From NCBI RefSeq assembly GCF_014779765.1, contig NZ_JACXZA010000010.1, positions 78,372 through 142,371 on the forward strand: a stretch of 64,000 nucleotides of DNA. Reading direction: 5' to 3'. A program made the translations under genes and the position numbers. Below, one piece after another: positions 50,405 to 57,540 of the stretch. Below the pieces are notes generated by a model that was not told the DNA's origin, ran no database searches, and was given only the letters and a program-made list of their open reading frames with translations. Numbering within the stretch: position 1 is the first letter of the stretch; each line of letters opens with the position of its first letter. The stretch comes from Paenibacillus terricola (GTDB lineage: Bacteria > Bacillota > Bacilli > Paenibacillales > Paenibacillaceae).

Positions 50405-51874
50405 TTAGTGGTTAACCATCATGATTGGCTTCTCGACGCCTTCACCTGCAGCGGCGCCTTCTTGCGGCTTAGGACGGCTGAGCAAGAAGCCGATCAAGAC
50501 ACCTGCTGCGCCGACCCAGATGAGAATCGCGAACGTATCCGAGAATGCATCTACAGGCATCGGATCCGTCATCGGATTGTACTGCGGATTGTAGTCGCCA
50601 ACCTTGTTCATCAGAATCGTCGTCAGAATCGCAATTGCGAACGACGTTACGACTTGTTGGAGTGCAGCCGTAAGCGAAGTGACGCGGCCTACGAGGTGCG
50701 CAGGTGAAGCTTGAATAATATGTGTATTCAATGGCATCATCGACAAGCCCATACCTGCTCCGAGCATGCCAAGCGGAAGAATGTATTCGTATTGGCTCGC
50801 GCCAGCATCAATCCCCGTCAGCAGGAAGGCTGCGATCGATACAATAAGCATACCCGCAACAACGAGTGGGCGAGCGCCTATTTTATCGAACAGCTTACCG
50901 CCAAGCGGCATGAAGATCGTCGACGCGATTGCCATCGGCAGCATCAAGATACCAGTCTTCAGGGCGCCATAGCCGTGCGATTGTTGAAGCAGGAGCGGAA
51001 TGAGGAACATCGTGCCGAAGAGCGCAACTTGCGATACCCACTGCACGATAATCCCTTTCGTAAAGTTGCCCGAACGGAAAACGCGTAGCTCAAGCAGCGG
51101 TTGTTTGCGATTAAGCTCAACAATAATGAAGATGATGAGCGATACGCCGCCAACGATAATGCCTGTCAGCGTCTTCGCCGACGTCCAAGAAGTACCGCCC
51201 TCGGAAAGACCATAAGCGAGTGCTGCGAATGCAAGCGGACCGAAAACCATACCCAAGAAATCAAGCGTAGGAACTTGCTGGCGGTCAATCGCCGGCAATG
51301 TCTTCAGACCGATCAGAACAGCGACAACGCCGATCGGCAGGTTAATCAAGAAAATCCAATGCCACGAAGCATCTTCAATCAGCCAGCCGCCAACAATTGG
51401 GCCGAGCGCTGGGGCGAGAAGCATCGGGATACCGATCATACCCATGACAGCGCCGACTTTGCCCGGAGGCGCCAGACGATATGTGAATGCCATTGCGATC
51501 GGAGCAACCATACCGCCGCCGATACCTTGAAGGATACGATAAGCGATCAGCTGTTCAACCGAACCTGCCAGTGCACAGAGACCGGAACCAACTGTGAATA
51601 GGAAAACAGAGATGAGGAAAATATTTTTGGCGCCAAAACGGTCCGACAACCAACCGGCCAGCGGAATAACCGCAGCCTGCGCGAGCGCGTAACCCATGAC
51701 CGTCCACTGCACCGTGCTAAGTGACGATTCGAAATCCTTCACGAGACCCGGAACCGCGACGTTCATTGCGGTACCGTCAAGAATGACCATGAACATGCCG
51801 ACAATAATTGCGAGCAGGGGGGCGAGAATAGCTGTAATCGGCTGATCTGCCTTGCTTGGTACTGCACTTGCCAT
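50405..51874 (-). CDS. MFS multidrug exporter, DHA2 (EmrB/QacA) family
   Basis: 489 residues, 14 helices. Motif A (GWLSDRFGAKNIFL, about 75-88), motif C-like stretch GIPMLLAPALGPIVGGWL and the WHWIFLINLPIG segment are typical of 14-helix DHA2 drug-proton antiporters. AAGGAG lies 8 nt before the ATG. Divergent from a TetR-family gene, with two operator-like palindromes between, so it is probably repressed by that regulator and induced by a drug. Confidence 0.94.
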   Translation of the reverse strand: MASAVPSKADQPITAILAPLLAIIVGMFMVILDGTAMNVAVPGLVKDFESSLSTVQWTVMGYALAQAAVIPLAGWLSDRFGAKNIFLISVFLFTVGSGLCALAGSVEQLIAYRILQGIGGGMVAPIAMAFTYRLAPPGKVGAVMGMIGIPMLLAPALGPIVGGWLIEDASWHWIFLINLPIGVVAVLIGLKTLPAIDRQQVPTLDFLGMVFGPLAFAALAYGLSEGGTSWTSAKTLTGIIVGGVSLIIFIIVELNRKQPLLELRVFRSGNFTKGIIVQWVSQVALFGTMFLIPLLLQQSHGYGALKTGILMLPMAIASTIFMPLGGKLFDKIGARPLVVAGMLIVSIAAFLLTGIDAGASQYEYILPLGMLGAGMGLSMMPLNTHIIQASPAHLVGRVTSLTAALQQVVTSFAIAILTTILMNKVGDYNPQYNPMTDPMPVDAFSDTFAILIWVGAAGVLIGFLLSRPKPQEGAAAGEGVEKPIMMVNH

Positions 51875-51993
51875 TTACTCCACTCCTTTTTTCTCTAGTT
51901 CTGAAATTTGACCTGCTGACAACAATCGGGTTACAATAAAACCATTAAAACCTGACAGTTTGCAAGGAGCTTCAGAATGACTTGGTGAAGAAT

Positions 51994-52009
51994 GCGGACA
52001 ATTGTCCGC
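51994..52009. promoter_or_regulatory. TetR-family operator 1
   Basis: GCGGACAATTGTCCGC is a perfect 16-bp palindrome in the gap between the divergent MFS and TetR genes. Confidence 0.85.
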
Positions 52010-52031
52010 TTAATGCTTCATTTGAATAATA

Positions 52032-52047
52032 GCGGACAATTGTCCGT
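52032..52047. promoter_or_regulatory. TetR-family operator 2
   Basis: GCGGACAATTGTCCGT is the same palindrome with the last base changed; the centre-to-centre distance from operator 1 is 38 bp. It is 34 nt before the regulator start, so autoregulation is likely. Confidence 0.85.
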
Positions 52048-52080
52048 TTGTCAATGTGACCCAAGGAAGGAGAATGAACG

Positions 52081-52701
52081 ATGGTGACGCCTAAGCGAAA
52101 GGACGCTCAACAGCTGACAGAGCTGATTTTGGAAACGGCGCGCGATTTGTTCACTCAGTATGGCGTTGACACCGTCAGCATGCACCAGATTGCGAAGACA
52201 GCAGGTGTCGGTCAAGCCACGATGTACCGTCGCTATGCCCAGAAGGGCGATCTGTGTCTTGAGCTTATTGACGATCAATTCGGCCGGCTTCGCGCAGAAA
52301 TCGATGGACAGCTAGAGCAGCTTGCCGATGCGCCAGTACTAGAGCGATTGATTGCAGTGTTCCGCCGCATCATCATGTTCACGCATAACGAGGCATCGCT
52401 GCTCAAGGCGATTCATGTCTCGCTTGTCCAATCACGCTGCCTGAACGACGATGCGCAGCAGTTTTTCTGTTCGCAACCGTATTTATATTTGCATGGTACG
52501 CTTACCAGCCTGCTGAAGGAAGCGATGGATAGCGGTCAGACCGTATCCTTCGACCCTGCGTTTACGGCACATATTATGATCGCTGCACTCGCGCCGCATA
52601 CGCTTCAGCATCTGAGCGACCGTTATGGATATACGACAGACGATATTATCGATCAGCTCATATGCACGTTAATTCGTCCGCTGTTCCATTCATTTGAGTA
52701 A
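52081..52701 (+). CDS. TetR-family transcriptional regulator
   Basis: 206 residues. N-terminal helix-turn-helix (TVSMHQIAKTAGVGQATMYR, about 31-50) of TetR type and an all-helical ligand-binding domain. The ATG at 52081 has AAGGAG 8 nt upstream; an ATG at 52074 is out of frame with the domain. It probably binds the two 16-bp palindromes upstream and represses itself and the divergent exporter until a ligand enters. Confidence 0.93.
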   Translation: MVTPKRKDAQQLTELILETARDLFTQYGVDTVSMHQIAKTAGVGQATMYRRYAQKGDLCLELIDDQFGRLRAEIDGQLEQLADAPVLERLIAVFRRIIMFTHNEASLLKAIHVSLVQSRCLNDDAQQFFCSQPYLYLHGTLTSLLKEAMDSGQTVSFDPAFTAHIMIAALAPHTLQHLSDRYGYTTDDIIDQLICTLIRPLFHSFE

Positions 52702-52850
52702 GCCTAGTCGACCAGCGACCAGCGACTAAGTTCGACATTAGCAGACCTGCAACAGGACCTGCGCCCTCCTCCTGCTGATTCATTGACGCTTCTATGGCAT
52801 CAGCTGATAATGGAATAGGTGAAGTCAACCATTCCCAGAGGAGTGATATC

Positions 52851-53453
52851 ATGTCGAGAAAAATCCTGATTCTGACAGGCGACGCAGCAGAAGTGCTCGA
52901 AGTGTACTATCCTGTTTTCCGAGTTGCTGAAGAAGGATATGAACCGGTCATCGCTGCTCCACAGAAGAAAGTTCTGAACACGGTATGTCACGATTTCATT
53001 GAAGGCTGGGACACTTACACGGAGAAGCCTGCACATCGTCTTGCGGCAGATATTGCATTCGCAGACGTTGATCCAACCGAATATGCAGGCATTATTATTC
53101 CAGGTGGAAGAGCACCGGAATTTATTCGCAATGATAAGGATCTTCCGCGGATCGTTCGTCATTTTCTCGAGGAGGACAAGCCAGTCGGCGCAATTTGCCA
53201 CGGTGCGCAGGTGTTCCTCGCCCTTAATGACAACAGCTTATTCCAGGGCCGTACGATTTCTGCTTACAACGCGTGCCGTCTCGAGGTTGAACGGCTTGGC
53301 GCCATCTATCCAGAAGAGACGCTTTATGTTGACGGCAATATCGTCTCCGGTCACGCATGGCCGGATCTGCCGGGCTTCATGCGCGAGTTTCTGAAAGCGG
53401 TACGCAACAGCGAAGCATCGTCAGACAAAGCTGAAGAAGCTTCCGCAATCTAA
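52851..53453 (+). CDS. PfpI/DJ-1 superfamily protein
   Basis: 200 residues, cytoplasmic. Nucleophile elbow GAICHGAQVF holds the reactive Cys; PGGRAPEFIR and the acidic residue upstream complete the class-I glutamine amidotransferase-like fold of the PfpI/YhbO group. Members act as chaperone-like deglycase or stress-response proteins. AGGAG lies 7 nt before the ATG at 52851. It has a terminator downstream and no operon partner. Confidence 0.9.
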   Translation: MSRKILILTGDAAEVLEVYYPVFRVAEEGYEPVIAAPQKKVLNTVCHDFIEGWDTYTEKPAHRLAADIAFADVDPTEYAGIIIPGGRAPEFIRNDKDLPRIVRHFLEEDKPVGAICHGAQVFLALNDNSLFQGRTISAYNACRLEVERLGAIYPEETLYVDGNIVSGHAWPDLPGFMREFLKAVRNSEASSDKAEEASAI

Positions 53454-53468
53454 TCCTAATTATAACGA

Positions 53469-53500
53469 CAAGAGCGCTACTCGATTGAGTGGCGCTCTTA
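53469..53500 (+). terminator. terminator after the PfpI-family gene
   Basis: AAGAGCGC-T-ACTC pairs with GAGT-G-GCGCTCTT around GATT, followed by ATTTGTG. Confidence 0.9.
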
Positions 53501-53592
53501 TTTGTGCTGCAGCATCTTTCATTTCCTTCTCATAGGACAATGCCATACAAGCATAAAACATAACGTTGTTCGATTCAAAGGAGGAATGCAGC

Positions 53593-53889
53593 TTGTCTCG
53601 GATTAGACGGGAAATCATCATCGTTGTTGTGCCGATTTCCGCCATACGCGAATTCATCGCTGTCGATCTTATTGGCAGCACGACCTTTTATTACGCGCTT
53701 AAGATTGCCCTGAAGAAGCTTATATTCGTTGAACCTATAGCAATTGCAGGGAGCATTATACTTCCTCTCGTTTACAAAAAAGTCGCTCATCGCGGCGGCT
53801 CTTCCCATCACGGACCCGCCGCCTCTGCCGCTCACGCTCATCGCAGCAAGCCGCCAATTCCGATTCCGCGCTTTAGCCTGCAGGATTAA
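53593..53889 (+). CDS. small membrane protein of unknown function
   Basis: 98 residues starting with TTG; AAAGGAGG lies 8 nt upstream, whereas the ATG at 53566 precedes that site. Two hydrophobic segments (REIIIVVVPISAIREFIAV and LIFVEPIAIAGSIILPLVY) are followed by a His/Pro/Ser-rich tail. I do not recognise the family. Its end overlaps the convergent IF-3-like gene by 17 nt, so the tails are coded on both strands. Confidence 0.6.
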   Translation: MSRIRREIIIVVVPISAIREFIAVDLIGSTTFYYALKIALKKLIFVEPIAIAGSIILPLVYKKVAHRGGSSHHGPAASAAHAHRSKPPIPIPRFSLQD

Positions 53890-54370
53890 CGCGAACTGCC
53901 GCCTGCTTGCCGCTAACTTGTATGCCTGTCGCCTTCGTTCCGAACGGCTTCAGATCCACCAGCAGTCGTTCCAGAAGCTCCTTCGCAGGCGCTTGCTCCT
54001 GCTTGCCCTGCAGCTTAACGACGAGCAGCACCGGATTGCCTGCCGTCAGCAACTTCTCCGCTTGACGACGCTTCGTGTCGTAGTCATGCTCCTCAATATG
54101 CGCAGACAGCCGCAGCTCCTTCTCCTTGGCAGGTCGGTCCTGCAGTCGTTCCTCCCGCTGTTGCTGCGACTGTTCCTTCTTCGCACCTCCCCGTGCGACC
54201 AGCTTGCATGGCGGCGGACTGCTCATCAGCGATGTGCAGACCAGATCAACCTTCAGCCGTTTCGCCATCGCAAGCGCCTCTTCGCGCGATACAACGCCAA
54301 TCGGCTCTCCATCCAGTCCCGTTAGATCAAGCTCTTTCGCTTTAATCTTTTCATTCATGATTAAACTCAT
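53873..54370 (-). CDS. translation initiation factor IF-3 paralogue
   Basis: 165 residues. N-domain with GEPIGVVSREEALAMAK and DLVCTSLMSSPPPCKLV (canonical IF-3: DLVEVAPTAKPPVCRIMD), then a C-domain with KELRLSAHIEEHDYDTKRRQ and a shortened end finishing GTKATGIQVSGKQAAVRV. Both IF-3 domains are present but diverged, and the context is not the usual infC-rpmI-rplT operon, so this is a second copy. GAGAGG lies 6 nt before the ATG at 54370. It may bind the 30S subunit under particular conditions; that is inference. It overlaps the convergent small membrane gene. Confidence 0.82.
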   Translation of the reverse strand: MSLIMNEKIKAKELDLTGLDGEPIGVVSREEALAMAKRLKVDLVCTSLMSSPPPCKLVARGGAKKEQSQQQREERLQDRPAKEKELRLSAHIEEHDYDTKRRQAEKLLTAGNPVLLVVKLQGKQEQAPAKELLERLLVDLKPFGTKATGIQVSGKQAAVRVNPAG

Positions 54371-54410
54371 CTTGAACCTCTCCTCCTGCCAGCGTATGGC
54401 TGGCCGTATG

Positions 54411-54434
54411 AAAAAACCGCTGCACAAGCAGCGG
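54411..54434 (-). terminator. terminator after the 39-residue membrane peptide gene
   Basis: On the minus strand CCGCTGC-TTGT-GCAGCGG is followed by six T. It sits between the small gene and the IF-3-like gene. Confidence 0.92.
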
Positions 54435-54449
54435 CTGCATGAAGCGTTA

Positions 54450-54569
54450 TTATTGATCAGGCTCGTCCCATTTGCGCGAATAAGCTTTCTTCGTAACCCA
54501 CAAGGTGATCCACGTAATCGCTACCAGAATGACAGCCGCCGAAATCCATACGCCTGCTGGTACTCCCAT
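54450..54569 (-). CDS. 39-residue single-helix membrane peptide
   Basis: Too short for most ORF cut-offs. It reads MGVPAGVWISAAVILVAITW, then a further short hydrophobic stretch, KKAYSRKWDE and DQ. This gives one membrane helix with a positive, polar C-terminal tail. GGGGGCGGG precedes the ATG by 5 nt, and a strong terminator follows 16 nt after the stop, which marks it as a real unit. Similar tiny proteins serve as subunits or regulators of transporters or respiratory complexes; none is adjacent. Confidence 0.7.
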   Translation of the reverse strand: MGVPAGVWISAAVILVAITWITLWVTKKAYSRKWDEPDQ

Positions 54570-54673
54570 GGTATCCCGCCCCCTCTCTCATCCTGCTGCA
54601 TCACTTGACAGCAACCAGTAACTCTAACGATCATACCGCATGCTTGCCTGTTAAGCAACGCTAGACATAATGA

Positions 54674-54715
54674 GAAGGCTCACAAGGCTCGCATTCGCGA
54701 GTTCTTGTGAGCCTC
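54674..54715 (-). terminator. terminator after the alpha-E gene
   Basis: AGGCTCACAAG pairs with CTTGTGAGCCT, with an inner CTCG/CGAG stem, followed by TCTCATT on the minus strand. Confidence 0.82.
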
Positions 54716-54769
54716 TGGTACAATCGACACTGCTCCAACTATTGCTGGAATGAAACAACATTGACTTGG

Positions 54770-55741
54770 TTATGCTCCAACGTACATATTCTGAAAGAAG
54801 GCGGCAGACACCGCGCCTCCGAGCTGGTTAGACAAATATACAAGATGCTCCAGTGCTGTATCTTCCAGACGAATATGACCGCTGCGGATAGGTCCTACAA
54901 TTGATTTGATCGCATCCACCAATTCGCTGACCCGCTCATCGAGCGCTTCAAAGTCGCGGTTAGGCAGTCCGATCTGGTTAATATGACTAACCAGCGCATC
55001 AAGCGAGTATTGAACCGAATGCGGGAAACTGCTGCTCTGCAGCATGAAGGCCAATGCGTATTCGAATGTAATATTCACAGCATATTGCCTGCGGAACGCC
55101 TCGAAACCACCAACCGACTTCAACAGCGCTGCAGTTCGATTGTAATGCTCGGATTCGGAGTCCGATTCTCGTCGAATCTGCTGATGCAGCGTGTTGACGA
55201 TACGCAGTGTATTGTCCACCCGTTCCACGAATTTGCCGGTTTGAATGAAATCCCACTCTTGCTCACGAACCATCGCCGCATCTACGGTTCCGCTGAACAA
55301 TGTCGCCCATTCCCGCACCCGCTGATAGAACAAATGAGGAGCCTGCAGCATAACCTGCGATACGTTCTGATCCTTCAGCCATAAATAGAAGGCATTAATC
55401 ACTTCCCACAGCTCCGCCGGCACTAGCTGCCGCAGCGTACGAATATTGTTCCTTGCCTGCTGCACGCAATTGAAGATCGAATTAATATTCGAGCGCTCGA
55501 ACGTTAGAAAATGGATCACCGTCAGCTCGTTCGTGCCTGCGTTGATGTTGGAGTACAGCTCTTCGAACCTGGCTACGCTGCCCGTTGATTCCACCAGCCG
55601 CTCCCATACATATTCTCTTTCTTGCTGTCCGTATAGTTCATGACGCATATGATAATTGATATCGATCAGCCTTGCATGATTACCTGCCCGCTCTACATAA
55701 CGCCCAGCCCAATATAACAATTCAGCGAATCGATTCATCAT
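54770..55741 (-). CDS. alpha-E domain protein (DUF403)
   Basis: 323 residues, all helical. MNRFAELLYWAGRYVERAGNHARLID is the standard start of the alpha-E family. GAGGTGAT precedes the ATG. It follows the ATP-grasp gene by 23 nt. In many bacteria the pair occurs with a transglutaminase-like protease and is thought to build a peptide-like product, but the activity is unknown. Confidence 0.93.
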   Translation of the reverse strand: MMNRFAELLYWAGRYVERAGNHARLIDINYHMRHELYGQQEREYVWERLVESTGSVARFEELYSNINAGTNELTVIHFLTFERSNINSIFNCVQQARNNIRTLRQLVPAELWEVINAFYLWLKDQNVSQVMLQAPHLFYQRVREWATLFSGTVDAAMVREQEWDFIQTGKFVERVDNTLRIVNTLHQQIRRESDSESEHYNRTAALLKSVGGFEAFRRQYAVNITFEYALAFMLQSSSFPHSVQYSLDALVSHINQIGLPNRDFEALDERVSELVDAIKSIVGPIRSGHIRLEDTALEHLVYLSNQLGGAVSAAFFQNMYVGA

Positions 55742-55764
55742 ATCCCATCACCTCGATTATATTC

Positions 55765-57234
55765 CTAATCTACAACCCAAGTATCTTTCGTTCCCCCGCC
55801 CTGCGAGGAATTGACGATAAGCGAACCTTCCTTCAACGCGACCCTCGTTAATCCGCCGGCAACCACATGGGTTTCCTGCCGTCCCATGAAGACGAAAGCC
55901 CGTAGATCGATATGACGGGGCGCAACCTCCATTTGATGCAAAGACGGGCTGCAGGATAACTTCATCGTCGGTTGGGCGATATAACGCTCTGGATGAAGGT
56001 TAATGTTGTCTGTGAATGTTTTGAGCTCTTCTTCCGATGCCGATGGACCGATCAGCATGCCGTAACCGCCAGATAAGCAGCGTTCCTTGACGACCATCTC
56101 GGACAAGCGGCTGAGGACGTATTCACGCTCATGCGGTCTATCCAGAATATACGTTGGTACATTGCTCAAGATCGGCTCTTCGTGCAAATAATACCGGACC
56201 ATATCCGGCACATAAGCGTAAACCGCTTTATCATCGGCAACACCGGTCCCAGGCGCATTCGCAAGCGCTACATTGCCGGCGCAATAGGCTTCCATCAAGC
56301 CGGGCACACCTAATATGGAGTCTGAGCGGAATACGTCCGGATCTAGATATTCATCATCGATTCGGCGATAAATTACATCAACCTGACGCAAGCCTTGCAT
56401 GCTATTCATATAAACCTTCTTGTCGATGACCGTCAGATCTCTGCCTTCCACCAGATCAATTCCCATCTCCTGTGCGAGGAATGTGTGGTCGTAATAGGCC
56501 GAATTATGAATGCCTGGTGTCAGCAGTACGACAAGGGGATCCGATTTACCGCCTGGCGCCAGCGCTCGGAGACTGCATAGCAGTGCGTTAAGCCCACGGC
56601 TTATGCTGCGTACGCGGTGCTCGAAGAACAGCTCGGGGAACAAATTCGTCATCAGCGCACGGTTCTGGTATACGTAGGACAGGCCTGAAGGCGTTCTCAG
56701 GTTATCCTCCAGAACATAATACTCGCCGGAATCGCTTCGTATAATATCGATGCCTGAGAGCGGTATATACGTGTTATCCGGAACTTCCAGACCGATCATA
56801 GCGGGCAAATAATAAGGATTATCTATAATCAATTGGCGGGGCACTAGGCCATCCTTAATAATGTTCTGAGCATGGTAGATATCATATATAAAATGGTTCA
56901 AAGCCTGCACCCGCTGCTTCAGTCCTTGTTCAAGCAACTGCCATTCCTCGCCCGGAATCATTCGCGGAATCATATCGAACGGGATCGTACGCTCAAGGGA
57001 CGAGTCTTCGGGAGTGTCGCTATATAATGTGAACGTAATGCCCTGCGTCACCATTGCGGATTGCATGACGCCATTGCGTGTCACTAGCTCGTCAATCCCC
57101 ATCCTGGTCAACACTTTCATCATCGTTCCATAAGGCGGCCGAACTTTACCATGCTGATCAAACATTTCATCAAAGAATACGGAACTGCCGTAATCGGCAA
57201 ACAAGTGCTTGCGCTTCATCATCAGCATAGCCAT
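55765..57234 (-). CDS. circularly permuted ATP-grasp type 2 protein (DUF404/DUF407)
   Basis: 489 residues. The order of the ATP-grasp motifs is permuted: VLEDNLRTPSGLSYVYQNR (Mg/ATP-binding) appears in the middle, and YDHTFLAQEMGIDLVEGRDL and SQGGGTKDTWVVD later, characteristic of CP_ATPgrasp_2. Such enzymes join a carboxylate to an amine with ATP; the substrate is not known. GGGAGG lies 9 nt before the ATG. It is the first gene of a two-gene operon with the alpha-E protein. Confidence 0.93.
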   Translation of the reverse strand: MAMLMMKRKHLFADYGSSVFFDEMFDQHGKVRPPYGTMMKVLTRMGIDELVTRNGVMQSAMVTQGITFTLYSDTPEDSSLERTIPFDMIPRMIPGEEWQLLEQGLKQRVQALNHFIYDIYHAQNIIKDGLVPRQLIIDNPYYLPAMIGLEVPDNTYIPLSGIDIIRSDSGEYYVLEDNLRTPSGLSYVYQNRALMTNLFPELFFEHRVRSISRGLNALLCSLRALAPGGKSDPLVVLLTPGIHNSAYYDHTFLAQEMGIDLVEGRDLTVIDKKVYMNSMQGLRQVDVIYRRIDDEYLDPDVFRSDSILGVPGLMEAYCAGNVALANAPGTGVADDKAVYAYVPDMVRYYLHEEPILSNVPTYILDRPHEREYVLSRLSEMVVKERCLSGGYGMLIGPSASEEELKTFTDNINLHPERYIAQPTMKLSCSPSLHQMEVAPRHIDLRAFVFMGRQETHVVAGGLTRVALKEGSLIVNSSQGGGTKDTWVVD

Positions 57235-57540
57235 GACGGTTACCCTCCCAATTTCGTTTCAACTCGCCTTATCAAGCGTAATGTTTTATCACACTTGAAA
57301 CATGATTTAAGTATAGGATAGGCCGACTATAGGAGTATGTCGAAATGACCTATAGTAATTGTGACAATTTTGTGACAAACTTGTTTAGTTCCTGCCATTC
57401 TTAATCTTCTTCATGTTAGGTTAAATGACAAAGGAATGAGATAGAGGTAACATATAATAGGAGAAACAATTCCATTGGATTCTATTTTTGTCTCTTATTC
57501 CTTCTGTCTGCCTTTGATTCTGCTAATTAGGAGGATGCCT
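57235..57540. other. intergenic region between divergent ATP-grasp and hybrid-kinase genes
   Basis: No reading frame. An 8-bp inverted repeat ACTATAGG / CCTATAGT lies at 57326-57333 and 57349-57356. Just after it, TTGTGACAA (57359-57367) and TTGTGACAA within 57369-57380 form a direct repeat. TATAAT at 57454-57459 is a possible plus-strand -10, without a good -35. These could be operator sites for the kinase operon. Confidence 0.5.
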
